Assembly (NCBI GenBank): GCA_028023455.1
Contig: JAQFVV010000112.1
Span: 374,001-438,000, forward strand
Reading direction: 5' to 3'
Source of the DNA: Epiperipatus broadwayi
Lineage: Eukaryota > Onychophora > Udeonychophora > Euonychophora > Peripatidae
Length of the DNA: 64,000 nt
Of this stretch, positions 47,486-60,140 are shown one piece after another. How positions within the stretch are numbered: position 1 is the first letter of the stretch; every line of letters starts with the position of its first letter. The position numbers and the translations under genes are program-made. The notes under the pieces were generated by a model. The model was not told the DNA's origin. It did not search any database and saw nothing but the letters and a program-made list of their open reading frames with translations.

Positions 47486-50400
47486 CATGCAGAGCACTTG
47501 GATTGATTATTTATTGATATGAAACCATTAATAAAAGCTCATAGGATAGTTTTAATGCATCTGCAATCTTTATTGATAAATTATCACTTGTAGTTTCGTT
47601 TGTTGTTTTATTCTTGTCTTTTTTTTTTTTCTAATACAAATTATTTTACTCTATTTATATTTTAAAGCAAACATGCATTTTATTTGCAATTTTTTTTAAT
47701 CACCCTCTTTTTATTTTACCAATTCCATATCATACTTTGCTGCTGAGCTTTTGATACATATTTCTTCCCTTTTATTAATCTCATTATATATTTCTGTGCA
47801 ATTTAACATTATACAAGAGAGATATGCTTAAAAACTAATTTTTCTTGACTTAGAAAAATGAAAAAAAAAGCTTTGTTTAATCAAGTGAGTCATACTGATG
47901 TGCTCTATCTGACACTTCAATGATCATAGGTCACATGATCCTTTTGAGTAACTAATCATATAATTATTTTATTTATTTATCTCATTGATAACCTAAGATA
48001 TTTTGCTATTCTTCTTCAATAAATAAAATGAATAACTGAATGACTTTATTGTTCAGGAATTCATAAGAAGTTCTAACTCTGGAAAAGATGGAATTGCTGT
48101 TCATGGATCTTGTGCTCCAGGGTTTGTCATTTTTTCACTGTACCAGACTATGCAATGCATAACTTTTAACATTTAGAGTAAGTTAAAAGGATATGATTTC
48201 ATTAATATAAATAAACATATTCAATTAAGAAATTGACATGTTACCAAATTTGCAAAAAGGAAACCTTACAAAGTTAAATAAAATTAATATGTTGTGGTTA
48301 CTTACATATTACTATATTTAATATATAGTTAACACAATAGCATATAAAAATGATATGATCCAAATGCCCTGAAGTGTAATGTGGATTGCTTTTAATATGT
48401 ATGAAGTCAGGATGTCGAGTGAGTTAGCTTACATCTTTTTCATTAATTTATTCACTAACTTGGATTTTTTATATCCATATCACAAAGCCTATGAGAAAGA
48501 TTCTTATCAAGATTAACTTCAGGAGTTAGTTGTCTCAAAGGTCATAATTATTAATGGGTTAAATATGATTGACTTCTGGAGTTAAATAGCTTATAATTTG
48601 ATTTGATCATCTGACAAGATGTTATTTAAAAATACACTATCACTTGACTTGCTTGTTGTTTACAAACTACTTACTATGAATGTGACCGATGCTTAAAAAT
48701 TCTGTTGTGCAGGTAAGTATGTATATTTAATTATTTTTCAAAGCTAATCCAGAGTTATCTATTATAATCCTAAATAATCAATTGGATACTATATGGAATT
48801 TAAAAAATCCTCATGTACAGATCAAGTTATTAGTTTGAATAGTACAGCAAAGTAAATTAATGACTGCTAGATGATGGGTATGTTAGTTCAAGCTTTGAAC
48901 CCTAGTTTTTATTGATTAATGGAAAAGTTCAAATCTGGGCTGAAATTAATAATTTTGTACCATTAAATCATCTGATGATTACTTATGCTTATAGTAGGAG
49001 ACTCTGAAGTAGAGGGAAAATAATTTATCTTGGAAGCATATGAATAAATATATAAGAAATCATGTATTGTTATCATTGGTATATGTAATTTATCATTTCA
49101 CAAATGCTATGTAAATCTAATTTTTTTCTCACATTGAATCAACATGTATTCATGTTCATCCTATGGCTTATAACACTATTATGCATATATGTGATTAAAC
49201 TGAACTGTTACAACAAAAACTCATTGTCTTTACTATGACATCTTGTAAATATTTTTTAAAAAATTTCATCGTTTATTTGAATTCAGTCTAAAACTGCTTG
49301 CTTTTATTTTTTTTAATCAAAAAATTTTTTAAAATTATATCCTAATGTTCACTTCCACCTTTAAAGATGGCTTATTTTTTTAAGCAATGCAATTTGCCTG
49401 ATTCTTTTAAATAAGATAATCTGAACTTTATTTCCAATAATTACAATTTAAATCTGTATTAGCTCTGAAACATGGCAAATGAATTTTTAACAATATTTCT
49501 AAACTACATTCTGTATAAAAAGGTATCATAATTAAAATTTATGACTTTGAACTTTTTAATGTGTCATGCGCTTTTATCATACTACTTTATTTATAAAAAG
49601 CTAATCAGTCTTTCATTTCTATTGTTTCTCATCCCCAAAGCCATAATCTTCTATCACTTTGTGATCACTTTCCCATCTTGACATAGCACTTCAATCTACC
49701 ATTGTTATTATATAATTACTTTTTTTGTTTTTCTTCTCAATTTTGTTTTATGATTTCTATTTCTGTGCCACTATATTATTGGAACTGATTTAAGTCTAAT
49801 TGCCAACAATATGCCATTTAGAGATGTATTTATTATCAAATAACTTTTGGTTCTTGTATTCCAAAAATATCACATCATTGTGCTCACTTATATCTTTAGG
49901 ATAAATTAGACTTACATTTTCTTCATTATTATATTTCACAGAATTCTGTAATATCTCCATTTTTGTTCTCTGCTGTCTTTTCTTGCCAGTTTATTATTTT
50001 GACATTATATTATCTATTTTTACAATACTTTTTAATTCAGTCTTTTTTGATATGTTACAATTGAAATGATGTGTTCAATATTTAAAAACATGTCTCTCTT
50101 GGAATAGTTTTCAAGTTTTGTTCAGAAACCTCATCTATATCTATAATTCCAATTTTATAACAAATCATTTAATGGCATTCAGTTCTTACCTAACGTTTTA
50201 ATTTATTTCCCATTTGAGAGATTTAAAGTTTTTAAAATACTTGTCAATTAAAATAATGGGATCAAACACTGAGTTAAGCATGCTTAATAGAGTTGGCTTA
50301 TATAAGAATAAGCTCTAAGCATAAGTGATTCACTTGCATTTTAAAAACTCTTACTAATAGGTGAGTGTGCACAAATTTATACACTAAAAATGAATAGCAC

Positions 50401-51021
50401 ATGTTTGAAAATTAATTTTCTTCTATGTATTACATATATAGTCAATGCTAAACTATTAATTTATATATGTTGCTTAATAATAGTTTTCAAAAAAATCTGT
50501 ATTTAATTTAAAAACTTTAATCAATTTATTTAATATAATACCATATTTAATCCAAGAGTTTTAAAAAATCCAGAAAAAAACTACCTATAAGGTGGATGGA
50601 TAAAATAAAATAAAATTTTCTGAAGAGAAAGTGGATAAATGCAAGAATTGGATTAAACTTGGAGAGAGCTTCATCCTACAATTAATTGATAGTGGTTTAA
50701 AAATGATGATGAGATTTAATTACAAACAAAAATCTGAAATAAAGTGATTGATATTAATAAACGTTTGTCTAATAGTTTGTAATGATAGCATTTTATTTGT
50801 AATTATATATTAAATTATAGATGTAAAAATAATAGTATCAGTGAACATATGTTCTCTTGAAAAAAGACAAGAATATTGAACAGCAGGGGAAAAGCAAAAG
50901 GAAGAAACTTGTAAGAAGTTGCTTCGTTGATAATGGCAAATAATCTTGTGTCTTTAGTATGATAATTCATAATATTTAGAAACCACTCATTAACCTTGTT
51001 CTTAAGAAAAAATGGAGAAAT
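47486..51021. other. No gene seen
   Basis: About 3.5 kb of AT-rich DNA without a convincing frame, RNA gene or repeat. Short frames here have no domain. Confidence 0.5.
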
Positions 51022-51093
51022 AGTTGATTGGTTAGAATTTCACCTTAAATTTCAGTATCATAAATGTAAAAGTCTTAGATTCAATTTTTATGC
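51022..51093 (+). mobile_element. tRNA-like SINE relic
   Basis: GATTGGTTAGAATTTC (A-box-like) and TTAGATTCAATTTTTATGCC (B-box-like) have tRNA spacing. Strongly diverged. Confidence 0.3.
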
Positions 51094-51877
51094 CAGTATA
51101 GTCATTGGTCAAGCCAATATCACTTGAAGAAGAGAATAATAGCTCTTAAAAGGTTGTGTTATATAATAACCTGTGTGCTGTTACTGACAGTTGAACATAT
51201 TTTAAAAGTTTAAGTAAAGTTTAGATTTTTCTAGAACAACTAATTCTAGATTATGGAAATAGTTCACTATATAATCACAACTAATAAAAGTTACATAAGA
51301 AAAAAAAACTTTTTTAGCTTCAAAATAAATCCAATTTTAAAGTATTTGAAAACATAAAGAGCTTTAGCAATTATATAACACAGAATAAATAAATAAAAAT
51401 TGCATTTGAAACCAAAAACAAAACTAAATATCTATTTTAAAAAACTGAACAAATATTTCAGTAGAACAAATTTAAAATGGCATATTAAATCCTATATTTA
51501 ACAGACATTATTTTTAATTTAAAACAATTATATACCATCTTAAAAACATATCTACAAAGTGAAAGTATATTTGCTTAATCCAATTAATATACTTAAAAGT
51601 AAATCAGTATAAAAAATATCACCAATATCTGTATTTTAGAAAATTAGAATACAACAAATTATTAATATAAAAAAAATAATGATTTTGAAAATAACATGAT
51701 TTTTTTTTAAAAAGTGAAAAAATGAATACTAGTTTGATTTCTTATTTTAATTGATTTTTTTAAAATAATATATATATATGTTTTTTATTCTTTATTCATT
51801 CATTTATACCCTATTAAAAAATATTTATACAAATGTTATTATTCTCCTACTAAGACCCAGTTGCACTTTATGTAGAA

Positions 51878-52925
51878 CAGAGGTGGGGAACCTTAGACCT
51901 TTGGACCATCTACAGTTTTTGAAAGTTCTCACTCTGGACCATAGTCATTTTCAAAAGTGTATATAAAATGGTCACTTCTACTTAAATGCAAACATAGTGC
52001 AAATATTGAATTAAGAGTTAAGTTACATATTTTTCTTTCTCCAATCTTTATAATAATTCTAGTTCACTCTATTAGAAGTATAATATTCCAACAAATTATA
52101 TTATGTGGTCTATATGATTATGGATTTAGTCTATAATGATGAGGTGATTTTTATTTGTTTTTATAGTGATTTTCACAGATAAATGTATAATAATAAAAAT
52201 AAACCTCAAATTTTACTTTATTATTATTATTATTTTGCATTTATTTTTTTTATTAGGATAATTACCACAAATAAGATAAGAATAATTGACACAGAAAATC
52301 ACACATTTCAAAAGAAATGAATCAATGCAATTTTTTATAGAACGAAATAGTAAATCAATGTGCCTAATATATCTGGAAAATATTTCAATAAATAAAGAAC
52401 ATAATATTAAGAGGTATTATTTATAAAAACAATCTAATTACAATAAACTGTTGGAGAAGAAAGAAATATTAAAAACTATTCTAATAATAAAGAACATAAT
52501 AGTAAGAGGCATTAATTATCAAAACATTCCAATTATAACAGAATTGAAAGGGAAGAAAGAAATATTAAAATAGAAAACTGGAAAAAGAGTTTCAAGTGGT
52601 TGACATGTTTCATAAAAAGTAGAAACAAGTCAGAAAATTTGGTGGAAACAAGTTACATTATTTTAAAAAAAAAAATAGAAAATTCAAAACTATTTTTTGA
52701 AGGTGCTGAAAAATTCATCTGTCCAGAACAAAAAAAAAAATTGAGAATATAAATATGTCACAAAGAATAATTACAAGCAAATTGGAAAAATTGTCTTTAG
52801 ATGTGGAAGAGTCATTAATAATAATGTTGTTATTTTATTTTTAATTCACACAAAAAAATTATGGCCCTTGCTTAAAAAAGGAAAGTTGAAATTGATCTGC
52901 TAGTTGAAAAAGTTAACCATCCCTA
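51878..52925. mobile_element. Possible hAT-type nonautonomous element
   Basis: The left end CAGAGGTGGGGAACCTTAGA and, on the minus strand, the right end TAGGGATGGTTAACTTTTTC resemble the CAGRGRTGGGCAAC termini of hAT elements. ATGTAGAA before it and ATGATTAGAA after it are only a partial 8-bp duplication. No transposase is encoded in the ~1.05 kb. Confidence 0.4.
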
Positions 52926-54080
52926 ATGATTAGAAATAAATTAATTAAATTTTTGATCAAGTATAGCAAGCTACTTTTTAATTTGATAATTTTATATGAT
53001 CCATGACTGATATTATAAATATCTAAATAGTCTTTAGCAGAAAAAAAATTTCCATCTCTGATATAAAAGAAAGTTTTCATAAAGTGTATAAATTTAATTT
53101 TCTTTGATTTTAAATATAATACAAAGTATCTACTACTAATAACAACAAATTAGATTTTATTAATATATCAATGTAATAAAAATATTAATTGTATCATATT
53201 ATATACCTATTACATTGTCCATTTTAGCATAACCTTAGTGTTGGGTTTTTTAGAGTCAAATGTTTCCTAAAATGTTTAAATGTCATATGACTTTTTGAGC
53301 AAATAGTCATTCAATTACCATGTGTAGATGAGCATCTTCTAATTTCACTCAAAAAAATTTGACAAAACTGTAATAAAGTCACATAAGTAATTAAGTATCA
53401 TCAAAAAATACCAAATTTCAAAGAAAATTATAATAGAACTAAATTAACATAGTTCAGATAAAAACTGTATTGCTTTTGTTTAAGCATTTTTATTTTAAAA
53501 AGTACGTTATATTTATTAGCATAATAATCAGAATATCTACAGAAATCATATTTAAAAATATTGCAATAACAAAGAAAATTAATTGCATTTTATTTTGAAT
53601 TAAATAAATAGCATTTCTAAATTAATACAAATATGTACTTAGATACACACACAAAATTATCATAATTAAATTGAGCCGTTAATTCTAATATATAAAAATT
53701 ATCCAAATACTCTTCATTATTTGCTTTATGAACCTTGTTTATTCTATGAATTTCTCTATATCCATATATAAATTTACGTCCTATATTTCACTTACATTAT
53801 AACTATATGCTATGGCCATTCTTAAGATCTATTTCAAATTATTTCTTTATAAAGTTACTTTCATTGTATAAAGAAATAATTCAATCATATTATTTGATCA
53901 TTTTCATTTCTGATTACTTCTTTTTATAATTACTTTCACTGTTTAGATGAATAAATTATAAGTGGATTTTGATAATTAGTATAGAACATGATTGAAATAT
54001 AGGTAAAATTATAGGTTGATATATATATATGTCATATTATTATTACTATTTGCGGGATATTCCATGTAGTGAAAAAGCTA

Positions 54081-54126
54081 AATGCTGACGTTTCAGTACA
54101 ATATCAAGTACATTCCTCAGAGCGTC
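54081..54126 (-). ncRNA. Hammerhead ribozyme, PLE-C minus copy
   Basis: Minus strand: stem I GCU/AGC, core CUGAGGA (position 7 is free in hammerheads), stem II GUAC/GUAC with UUGAUAUU loop, GAAA, then CGUC with cleavage expected after GUC. Helix III is only the ACGU palindrome, so cleavage would need a dimer. Confidence 0.65.
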
Positions 54127-55326
54127 CTCTTTCTCAAATCATAAGAATACATGTGAGATTTAAAATCGTTTTTATCGTTTTCTTTCTCCTCATATTTAAA
54201 TTCTATTGGTTGAGAAATTTTAAAATTTATTTTCTCTTCCAATAGTTTCTTCCAAATGTTGTTAATTTTCTTTAACTCACACCTTTCATTTCTGCTCTTG
54301 GGCCTTTTAAAAATCTCTATAGCTTCTCTTAGCAATCTCTGGTCATATTGTTCAATTTTTGCTAAAATATTTGTTTTTTCAAAATTGATATCATGATTTG
54401 TTAATTTAATATGAGAATAAATAGCTGATGAATTGGATTTTTCTCTCACTGCCAGAATGTGTTCTTCCTTTCTAATATTTATTCTACGATTAGTCTGTCC
54501 TATATATGTATGTGGACAGACCCTACATGGAATTTCATACTCACCATGACACTCCAAAGCAATTTTATCTTTAGGAAGAGGAAATATTTCACTAATTTTT
54601 TTATAAGTAGTGTAAATTGTGTGAATATTATTATTCTTTAAAATGTTACCAATTCTATCAGTTACTCCTTTAATATATGGCAAAATTGTCTTAATTTTTG
54701 ATGTATCAAAATCTTTTTCTTTTGATATGTATAAGCCCTATTAATAATTTTGTAATTAAAACCATTATGAAGAAGCATTTTATTAGTAGCAAAAAGGTCC
54801 CGGTGAAAATGGCTATCATCAGAAAGTCTCTTTGTTCTATCCAATAATGTCTTTGCCACTGAAAATAGTTGTGCAGGATGGTGATGAGAGGAAAAATGCA
54901 GATATCTCCCAGTGTGTGTTGGTTTTTTATATATACCATGGGATAAAGAACCATCTTCCCTTCTTTCAATCAAAACATCTAAAAAAGGTAATTGATTATT
55001 ATTTTCTATTTCCATGGTAAATTTAATATTGTTGTGAAGAGAGTTTAAAAAATTAAAAAAGTCATCAAGAGCATGCTTACCATGAGGCCAAATAACAAAG
55101 GTATCATCAACATACCTCAGCCATATAGATGGTTTTTTAACTGCTAAAGTCAAAATTTTATTTTCCAAATCCTCCATAAAAATAGAAGCTAATTCTGGAG
55201 AAATTGGTGAACCCATAGCTAGACCTGATGTTTGTTTATACATCTGCCCATCAAAAATAAAAAATGTATTCGATAAGCAGTGTTCAATCAAAACCACAGC
55301 AAAATTAGGTGACTGAATATTTTTTT
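54117..55326 (-). pseudogene. PLE-C RT plus GIY-YIG protein, one frameshift
   Basis: Minus strand: QTSGLAMGSPISPELASIF (PLE box), WLRYVDDTFVIWP (catalytic YVDD), IKFTMEIENNNQLPFLDV, then thumb. At the A-run read from 54714-54718 (five A) one base is missing, which splits the protein into 54662-55297 and 54117-54683. After it come HGEYEIPCRVCPHTYIGQT (GIY-YIG with C-x2-C), RRINIRKEEH and a glutamate helix. The protein ends RTL-stop, and the stop lies inside the hammerhead core. RT N-terminal boxes are absent. Confidence 0.85.
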
Positions 55327-55449
55327 GTTATTTGGCCTCATGGTAAGCATGCTCTTGATGACTTTTTTAATTTTTTAAACTCTCTTCACAACAATATTAA
55401 ATTTACCATGGAAATAGAAAATAATAATTAATTACCTTTTTTAGATGTT

Positions 55450-56304
55450 TTGATTGAAAGAAGGGAAGATGGTTCTTTATCCCATGGTATATATAAAAAA
55501 CCAACACACACTGGGAGATATCTGCATTTTTCCTCTTATCACCATCCTGCACAACTATTTTCAGTGGCAAAGACATTATTGGATAGAACAAAGAGACTTT
55601 CTGATGATAGCCATTTTCACCGGGACCTTTTTGCTACTAATAAAATGCTTCTTCATAATGGTTTTAATTACAAAATTATTAATAGGGCTTATACATATCA
55701 AAAGAAAAAAGATTTTGATACATCAAAAATTAAGACAATTTTGCCATATATTAAAGGAGTAACTGATAGAATTGGTAACATTTTAAAGAATAATAATATT
55801 CACACAATTTACACTACTTATAAAAAAATTAGTGAAATATTTCCTCTTCCTAAAGATAAAATTGCTTTGGAGTGTCATGGTGTGTATGAAATTTCATGTA
55901 GGGTCTGTCCACATACATATATAGGACAGACTAATCGTAGAATAAATATTAGAAAGGAAGAACACATTCTGGCAGTGAGAGAAAAATCCAATTCATCAGC
56001 TATTTATTCTCATATTAAATTAACAAATCATGATATCAATTTTGAAAAAACAAATATTTTAGCAAAAATTGAACAATATGACCAGAGATTGCTAAGAGAA
56101 GCTATAGAGATTTTTAAAAGGCCCAAGAGCAGAAATGAAAGGTGTGAGTTAAAGAAAATTAACATTTGGAAGAAACTATTGGAAGAGAAAATAAATTTTA
56201 AAACTTCTCAACCAATAGAATTTAAATATGAGGAGAAAGAAAACGATAAAAACGATTTTAAATCTCACATGCATTCTTATGATTTGAGAAAGAGGACGCT
56301 CTGA
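55450..56304 (+). pseudogene. PLE-C RT thumb plus GIY-YIG, open frame
   Basis: The 284-residue frame carries the thumb (YKKPTHTGRYLHFSS, residues ~17-31) and a complete GIY-YIG domain: GVYEISCRVC (~144), TYIGQTNRRINIRKEEH (~156), SAIYSHIKLTNHDINF and RLLREAIEIFKRP. Here the A-run at 55705-55710 has six A, so the frame joins across it. Upstream, TAA at 55429-55431 replaces the CAA of the other copy. The RT catalytic half is missing, but the endonuclease half is intact by sequence. The stop TGA (56302-56304) is within CUGAGGA. Confidence 0.8.
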
Positions 56305-56338
56305 GGAAGGTACTTGATATTGTACTGAAACGTCAGCA
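56295..56338 (+). ncRNA. Hammerhead ribozyme, PLE-C plus copy
   Basis: Core CUGAGGA 56301-56307, stem II A(G)GUAC/GUACU with loop UUGAUAUU, GAAA 56327-56330, CGUC 56331-56334, stem I GCU (56298-56300) with AGC (56335-56337). All conserved core bases (C3 U4 G5 A6, G8 A9, G12 A13 A14) are present. Helix III is the ACGU palindrome, as in dimer-active PLE hammerheads. Confidence 0.7.
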
Positions 56339-56392
56339 TTTAGCTTTTTCACTACACGGAATATCCCGCAAATAGTAATAATAATATGACAT

Positions 56393-58680
56393 CTTTTATC
56401 CGTGAAAACATTAGAATTAATATATATATATATACAACTTTCATTTCCATTGTTCAACCAACAAGTTTGTTATGATACCTGGTATTAATTTCATTTATGT
56501 ACAAATGACAAAGTTAATTCTAATAAATCAACTTTTCATTTGCTATCTAAATTTTATATAGACTAGATTATATATAGATGGACTTTAATATTAAAAGTGG
56601 CATTGCAAATTTTTACAGGCTGGATAATTTAAACTTATGATTGTTGCATAATTTGTTGATATAATTTCTAGTTTAGTATTAGTATGCTGCATTTTTATAT
56701 ATGAATGTAGAAAAATTTTATTAATAGAATGAACAAAATTTGTAGATGGAGTAACAAAACTCTGAAAGCGCTAAGCCTACATAAATTGTTATATAGACAA
56801 ATTTCACCGCAACGCATCAGCGTATTAATAATAATAATGAATATGTATGTAATAATTTTTAGATATAAAATTGTTATATTTATATAGTAATTTTAATATA
56901 AATTATTATCTACTATAATTTATTTTATCTTACAATTTTATTATTATATTTTGTACTTAATTTTTTTATTTCTTTTTGTTTTATACTCTCTGACAGCATT
57001 ATCACGTAAGTATTTTTTCTTTCTAAATCAAATTATCTAGGCTTGAATGTGAATTTAATACTAATGTTCACCTGAAATATTTATCAAATTTTTGCATTAC
57101 TGTGTTTGCTTATTTAAAAAATCTCAATATTGTTGAAAAATAATTATTAAAAAAAATAAAACATATGCAGTGTGTTCCAATGAAGTCATTTTTGGCTAGT
57201 TCTCTCTACAAGTTTCCTGCAGCCATCTCTGAATCAACACATTTATTATGTAGGATAGTTTAATTATTCACTAAAAACATTTTATGGTGCTAGCATGTCT
57301 AGTTCATGAACTATTACATGGAATGTGGTAGTGTATTGTATAATATTAAATTGTTTTCAATTGGGCAAAACTGCTACTGAAACATTTGAAATGGGTCAAT
57401 CTGTGTGTGGTAGTGAGTCCATACATAAATAGAATGTTTTCAAGTGATTTTTAAAATGTTGTAATGGCAAGGAGAGCATTGAAGACGATCTATAAAGGTA
57501 CAAAACACACATTTCATGCCACAACTCATTATCCGTGCACACTAGCATCTTAAAATTTTGGGGTAATTAGCTAAGGTTTGTTACATAATTCATGCATTGA
57601 TTTAGAAATGACCTGCAGACAGCTTGGAAAGAACAACATTGTTGTATAGTAGAAAGAAAAATTAAACAGCCATATTTATTTTTTGTGAGTGTGCATTTGC
57701 ATAATAGCTTCCTATTTTAGTCTCATAGCTTAAGATTAATAAAGATTTGTTTAGATGCTTAAAAGAATTATTGTGAAATATTACAAGCAAACATTTATGA
57801 ATTTATTGTTTTGACAAAATAATTTTATTTTATCAAGTGTTTTAACATGTAGGAGTTAAGATTGGCTGATTTTTTCAATTGCCACACATGCAATCAAAAC
57901 ATGAACCCTCAGACAAATCAGAAAAAAGATGAATACATTTGAGCAGTGATACTATTGGAAAATGTTTTTTTAATTTTTTATATTACCCATGGGACTAATG
58001 CATCTATTTTAGAATAATCTAAATTCAACAAAAGACTATGTGTGCTAATAAGGATATGGATAATGACATTTTGTACACTAAATAAATAGGCCCAACACTA
58101 TTTGCCATAGTTCCATGGAAGTTGCATATGGTCCAAAGTCATAAAGTTTGGAGGAAGGTAATGCAAGGCCTTTGTTTATAACACTACTATGCTTTTTCAA
58201 GTATTACAGATTGAAATGAAGATGATGTATATCTACAGAGATTATTTAGAAAATAAAATATCTAATAAATAAAAGCAGACAGCTGTTATTTTTCAATAAG
58301 TGTAGCACAGTAATATTTCTGCTAAAGTATTTAATTAAGTTCTCTATAGAATGCAAATATGGAGTATTAATACATGCCTATGTCTAAAGCAGAATCATAA
58401 AATATCACTAAAATTAAGAACCATCACTAAATTTGAACTGTATACTACAAAGGCAATTCCAAAAGTAATAAATTAGGAATTTTTGCTTTAAACATATAAT
58501 TTGTGTGATTGAATGTCTTCTATTGTACACAATGGTATATCATAAAATTATTGTAAGGAAGCGCAGAAATGATGATCAAATTTTTAAAGATAAATATAAG
58601 CACACAGCCACATTGAAAATACATTTGATTTGTCCAATAAGTATATAAATAATATTACAATTTCTAATATAATATCCACA
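56393..58680. other. No gene seen
   Basis: AT-rich DNA. A TA run follows PLE-C (56421-56435). Nothing coding recognised. Confidence 0.5.
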
Positions 58681-59010
58681 CAAACAAAAACAACCCAGTT
58701 TCTGATTATTAATTACTGTCAAAAAAAAAAAAGAAAATTAGTCGGATGTTATTTTTAAATTTAGCGTGAATTTAGAAATTTTGTTTAAATTGAAAAATAT
58801 ATAATTGCGTATTAGTTTCTATTAAAAATACTGTAACTTTTTATAGATACCCACAAACAAAAACAACCCATTTTATGATTAATTACTGTTAAAAAAACCT
58901 AAATTATTCGGGTATCATTTTAAAATTTAATGTGAATTTTTAAATTTTGTTTAAATACTAATATTATTTACTATTAGTTACTATAATTTCCTATTACAAA
59001 ACTAAAGCTG
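58681..59010. repeat. ~173-bp tandem duplication, diverged
   Basis: CAAACAAAAACAACCCA begins at 58681 and 58854. Both units continue with TTAATTACTGT, a TCGG..T.ATTTT block and TTTTGTTTAAAT. Confidence 0.7.
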
Positions 59011-59249
59011 ATATATTTATATAGTCCCGGAATCGAAATACGTATGTGTTGTGTTTGATTATGCTTACAGGTTCGTTTCCAAACCAACAGACACAAAAAG
59101 ATTAACTACTCAGCAGTTAATATGTACAAATTATTAGTGCTAAAACGTACACATGTTAGTTAAACAAACGAATAAATACAGTTGATACAATTGAATGCTG
59201 AGATAGTCGAGCCGAGTACGGAAATCACTTCTAGCTAAATAATTAGCCT

Positions 59250-59450
59250 GCTCATGAACTCTGGTAAGACTCTTTCAGCTATGGATTTAGCTTGCCTCAA
59301 GTCAGCTCTAATTCAGATGTAGCAGTTTCTAATCCATAGGTGAACTTGCCTCACTGCGTGGATGTCGCAATAATGACTAGATAAATACCTTTGCTGATGG
59401 CAGAAGGTTTAATGGAGAACATGTTCTGTTGTTCAGCTTAACAGATGTAA
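59250..59450 (-). mobile_element. Relative of the 12-kb LTR-like segment
   Basis: GTGAACTTGCCTCACTGCGT matches CATGGACTTGCCTAACTGCA near 12170, and flanking blocks (AAGACTCTTTCAGCT; GTAGCAGTTTCTAATCCA) align in the same order. Same family at low identity. LTR ends not found. Confidence 0.35.
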
Positions 59451-59758
59451 TTACCTTTATTGAGTTACTATATCAAATCTCATAGGCCCAAATGTGCAGG
59501 GACCACTTTCTGTCACCTGCAGCAGTGGGCCAAAGAGATTACAAAGATACACTGATATTATACAATTTAATAGATACAGTATTGAAAAATAAGAATCATT
59601 TTTATTTACTTAAAAAGGAACTAATAACTTTTCTTTTGAATTCAGCATCATATGTAGATCATTTTATCACCATTAGTAAATATGAATAATAAAAAAATTT
59701 AAAATTAAAATGCATCCAGATATGTGTTTCCACTTACGCAGCTGCCATTAACAATTGT

Positions 59759-60075
59759 AATATTATGTGCATGCATGCATAGAGCATAAAGCAAAGACAT
59801 GATGTTGGTGAGATTGGCAGAAATAAGATGTTAAAATATTAGCTTCAAATTAGTATGGGTAATAAACTCAAAATGAAAATAAGGCCAGGTATGATGTGAT
59901 TCTACATAATTACTATCAAACATCAACTACATTAACTTAGAAAAGTATGAACAGGAATCACAAATAAATTGCTTTTAATGATCATAATACTATGCACATG
60001 CATAAGGTGTAAAGCAAAGACTTAATCATTGGGGAATGTGAGATCAGCAGAAATAATATATTAAAATGTTCACTG
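59759..60075. repeat. Diverged direct repeat, ~228-bp period
   Basis: GCATGCAT..GCATAAAGCAAAGAC and the following GGCAGAAATAA.AT.TTAAAAT recur at ~59990 (GCACATGCAT..GTAAAGCAAAGAC). Confidence 0.55.
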
Positions 60076-60140
60076 CAAATTTAAGCTGCACCCTAATTTT
60101 ACATCTTTAAAATTTGAATAAAAAATGCAGCTTAAATTTG
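60076..60140. other. Perfect 15-bp inverted repeat
   Basis: CAAATTTAAGCTGCA at 60076-60090 and TGCAGCTTAAATTTG at 60126-60140, loop 35 nt. Confidence 0.8.

Larger units (their letters stand above)
54029..55326 (-). mobile_element. PLE-C minus copy
   Basis: 5'-truncated Penelope-like element: it starts within the RT just before FIFDGQMYKQTSG and keeps RT palm, thumb, GIY-YIG endonuclease, hammerhead and a short tail. It pairs with the plus copy over 54029-55096. A (TA)n tract abuts the 3' end. Confidence 0.85.
55327..56392 (+). mobile_element. PLE-C plus copy
   Basis: Begins at FVIWPHGKHALDD, just after the YVDD box, and runs to the same 3' end as the minus copy. By eye about ten differences separate the two arms over ~1.07 kb. 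The 230-bp spacer (55097-55326) is the extra RT part of the minus copy. Confidence 0.85.

Noticed and set aside
54832-55591. Mirror open frames beginning MFYPIMSLPLKI on both PLE-C arms
   Set aside because: They are antisense shadows of the RT thumb coding region.
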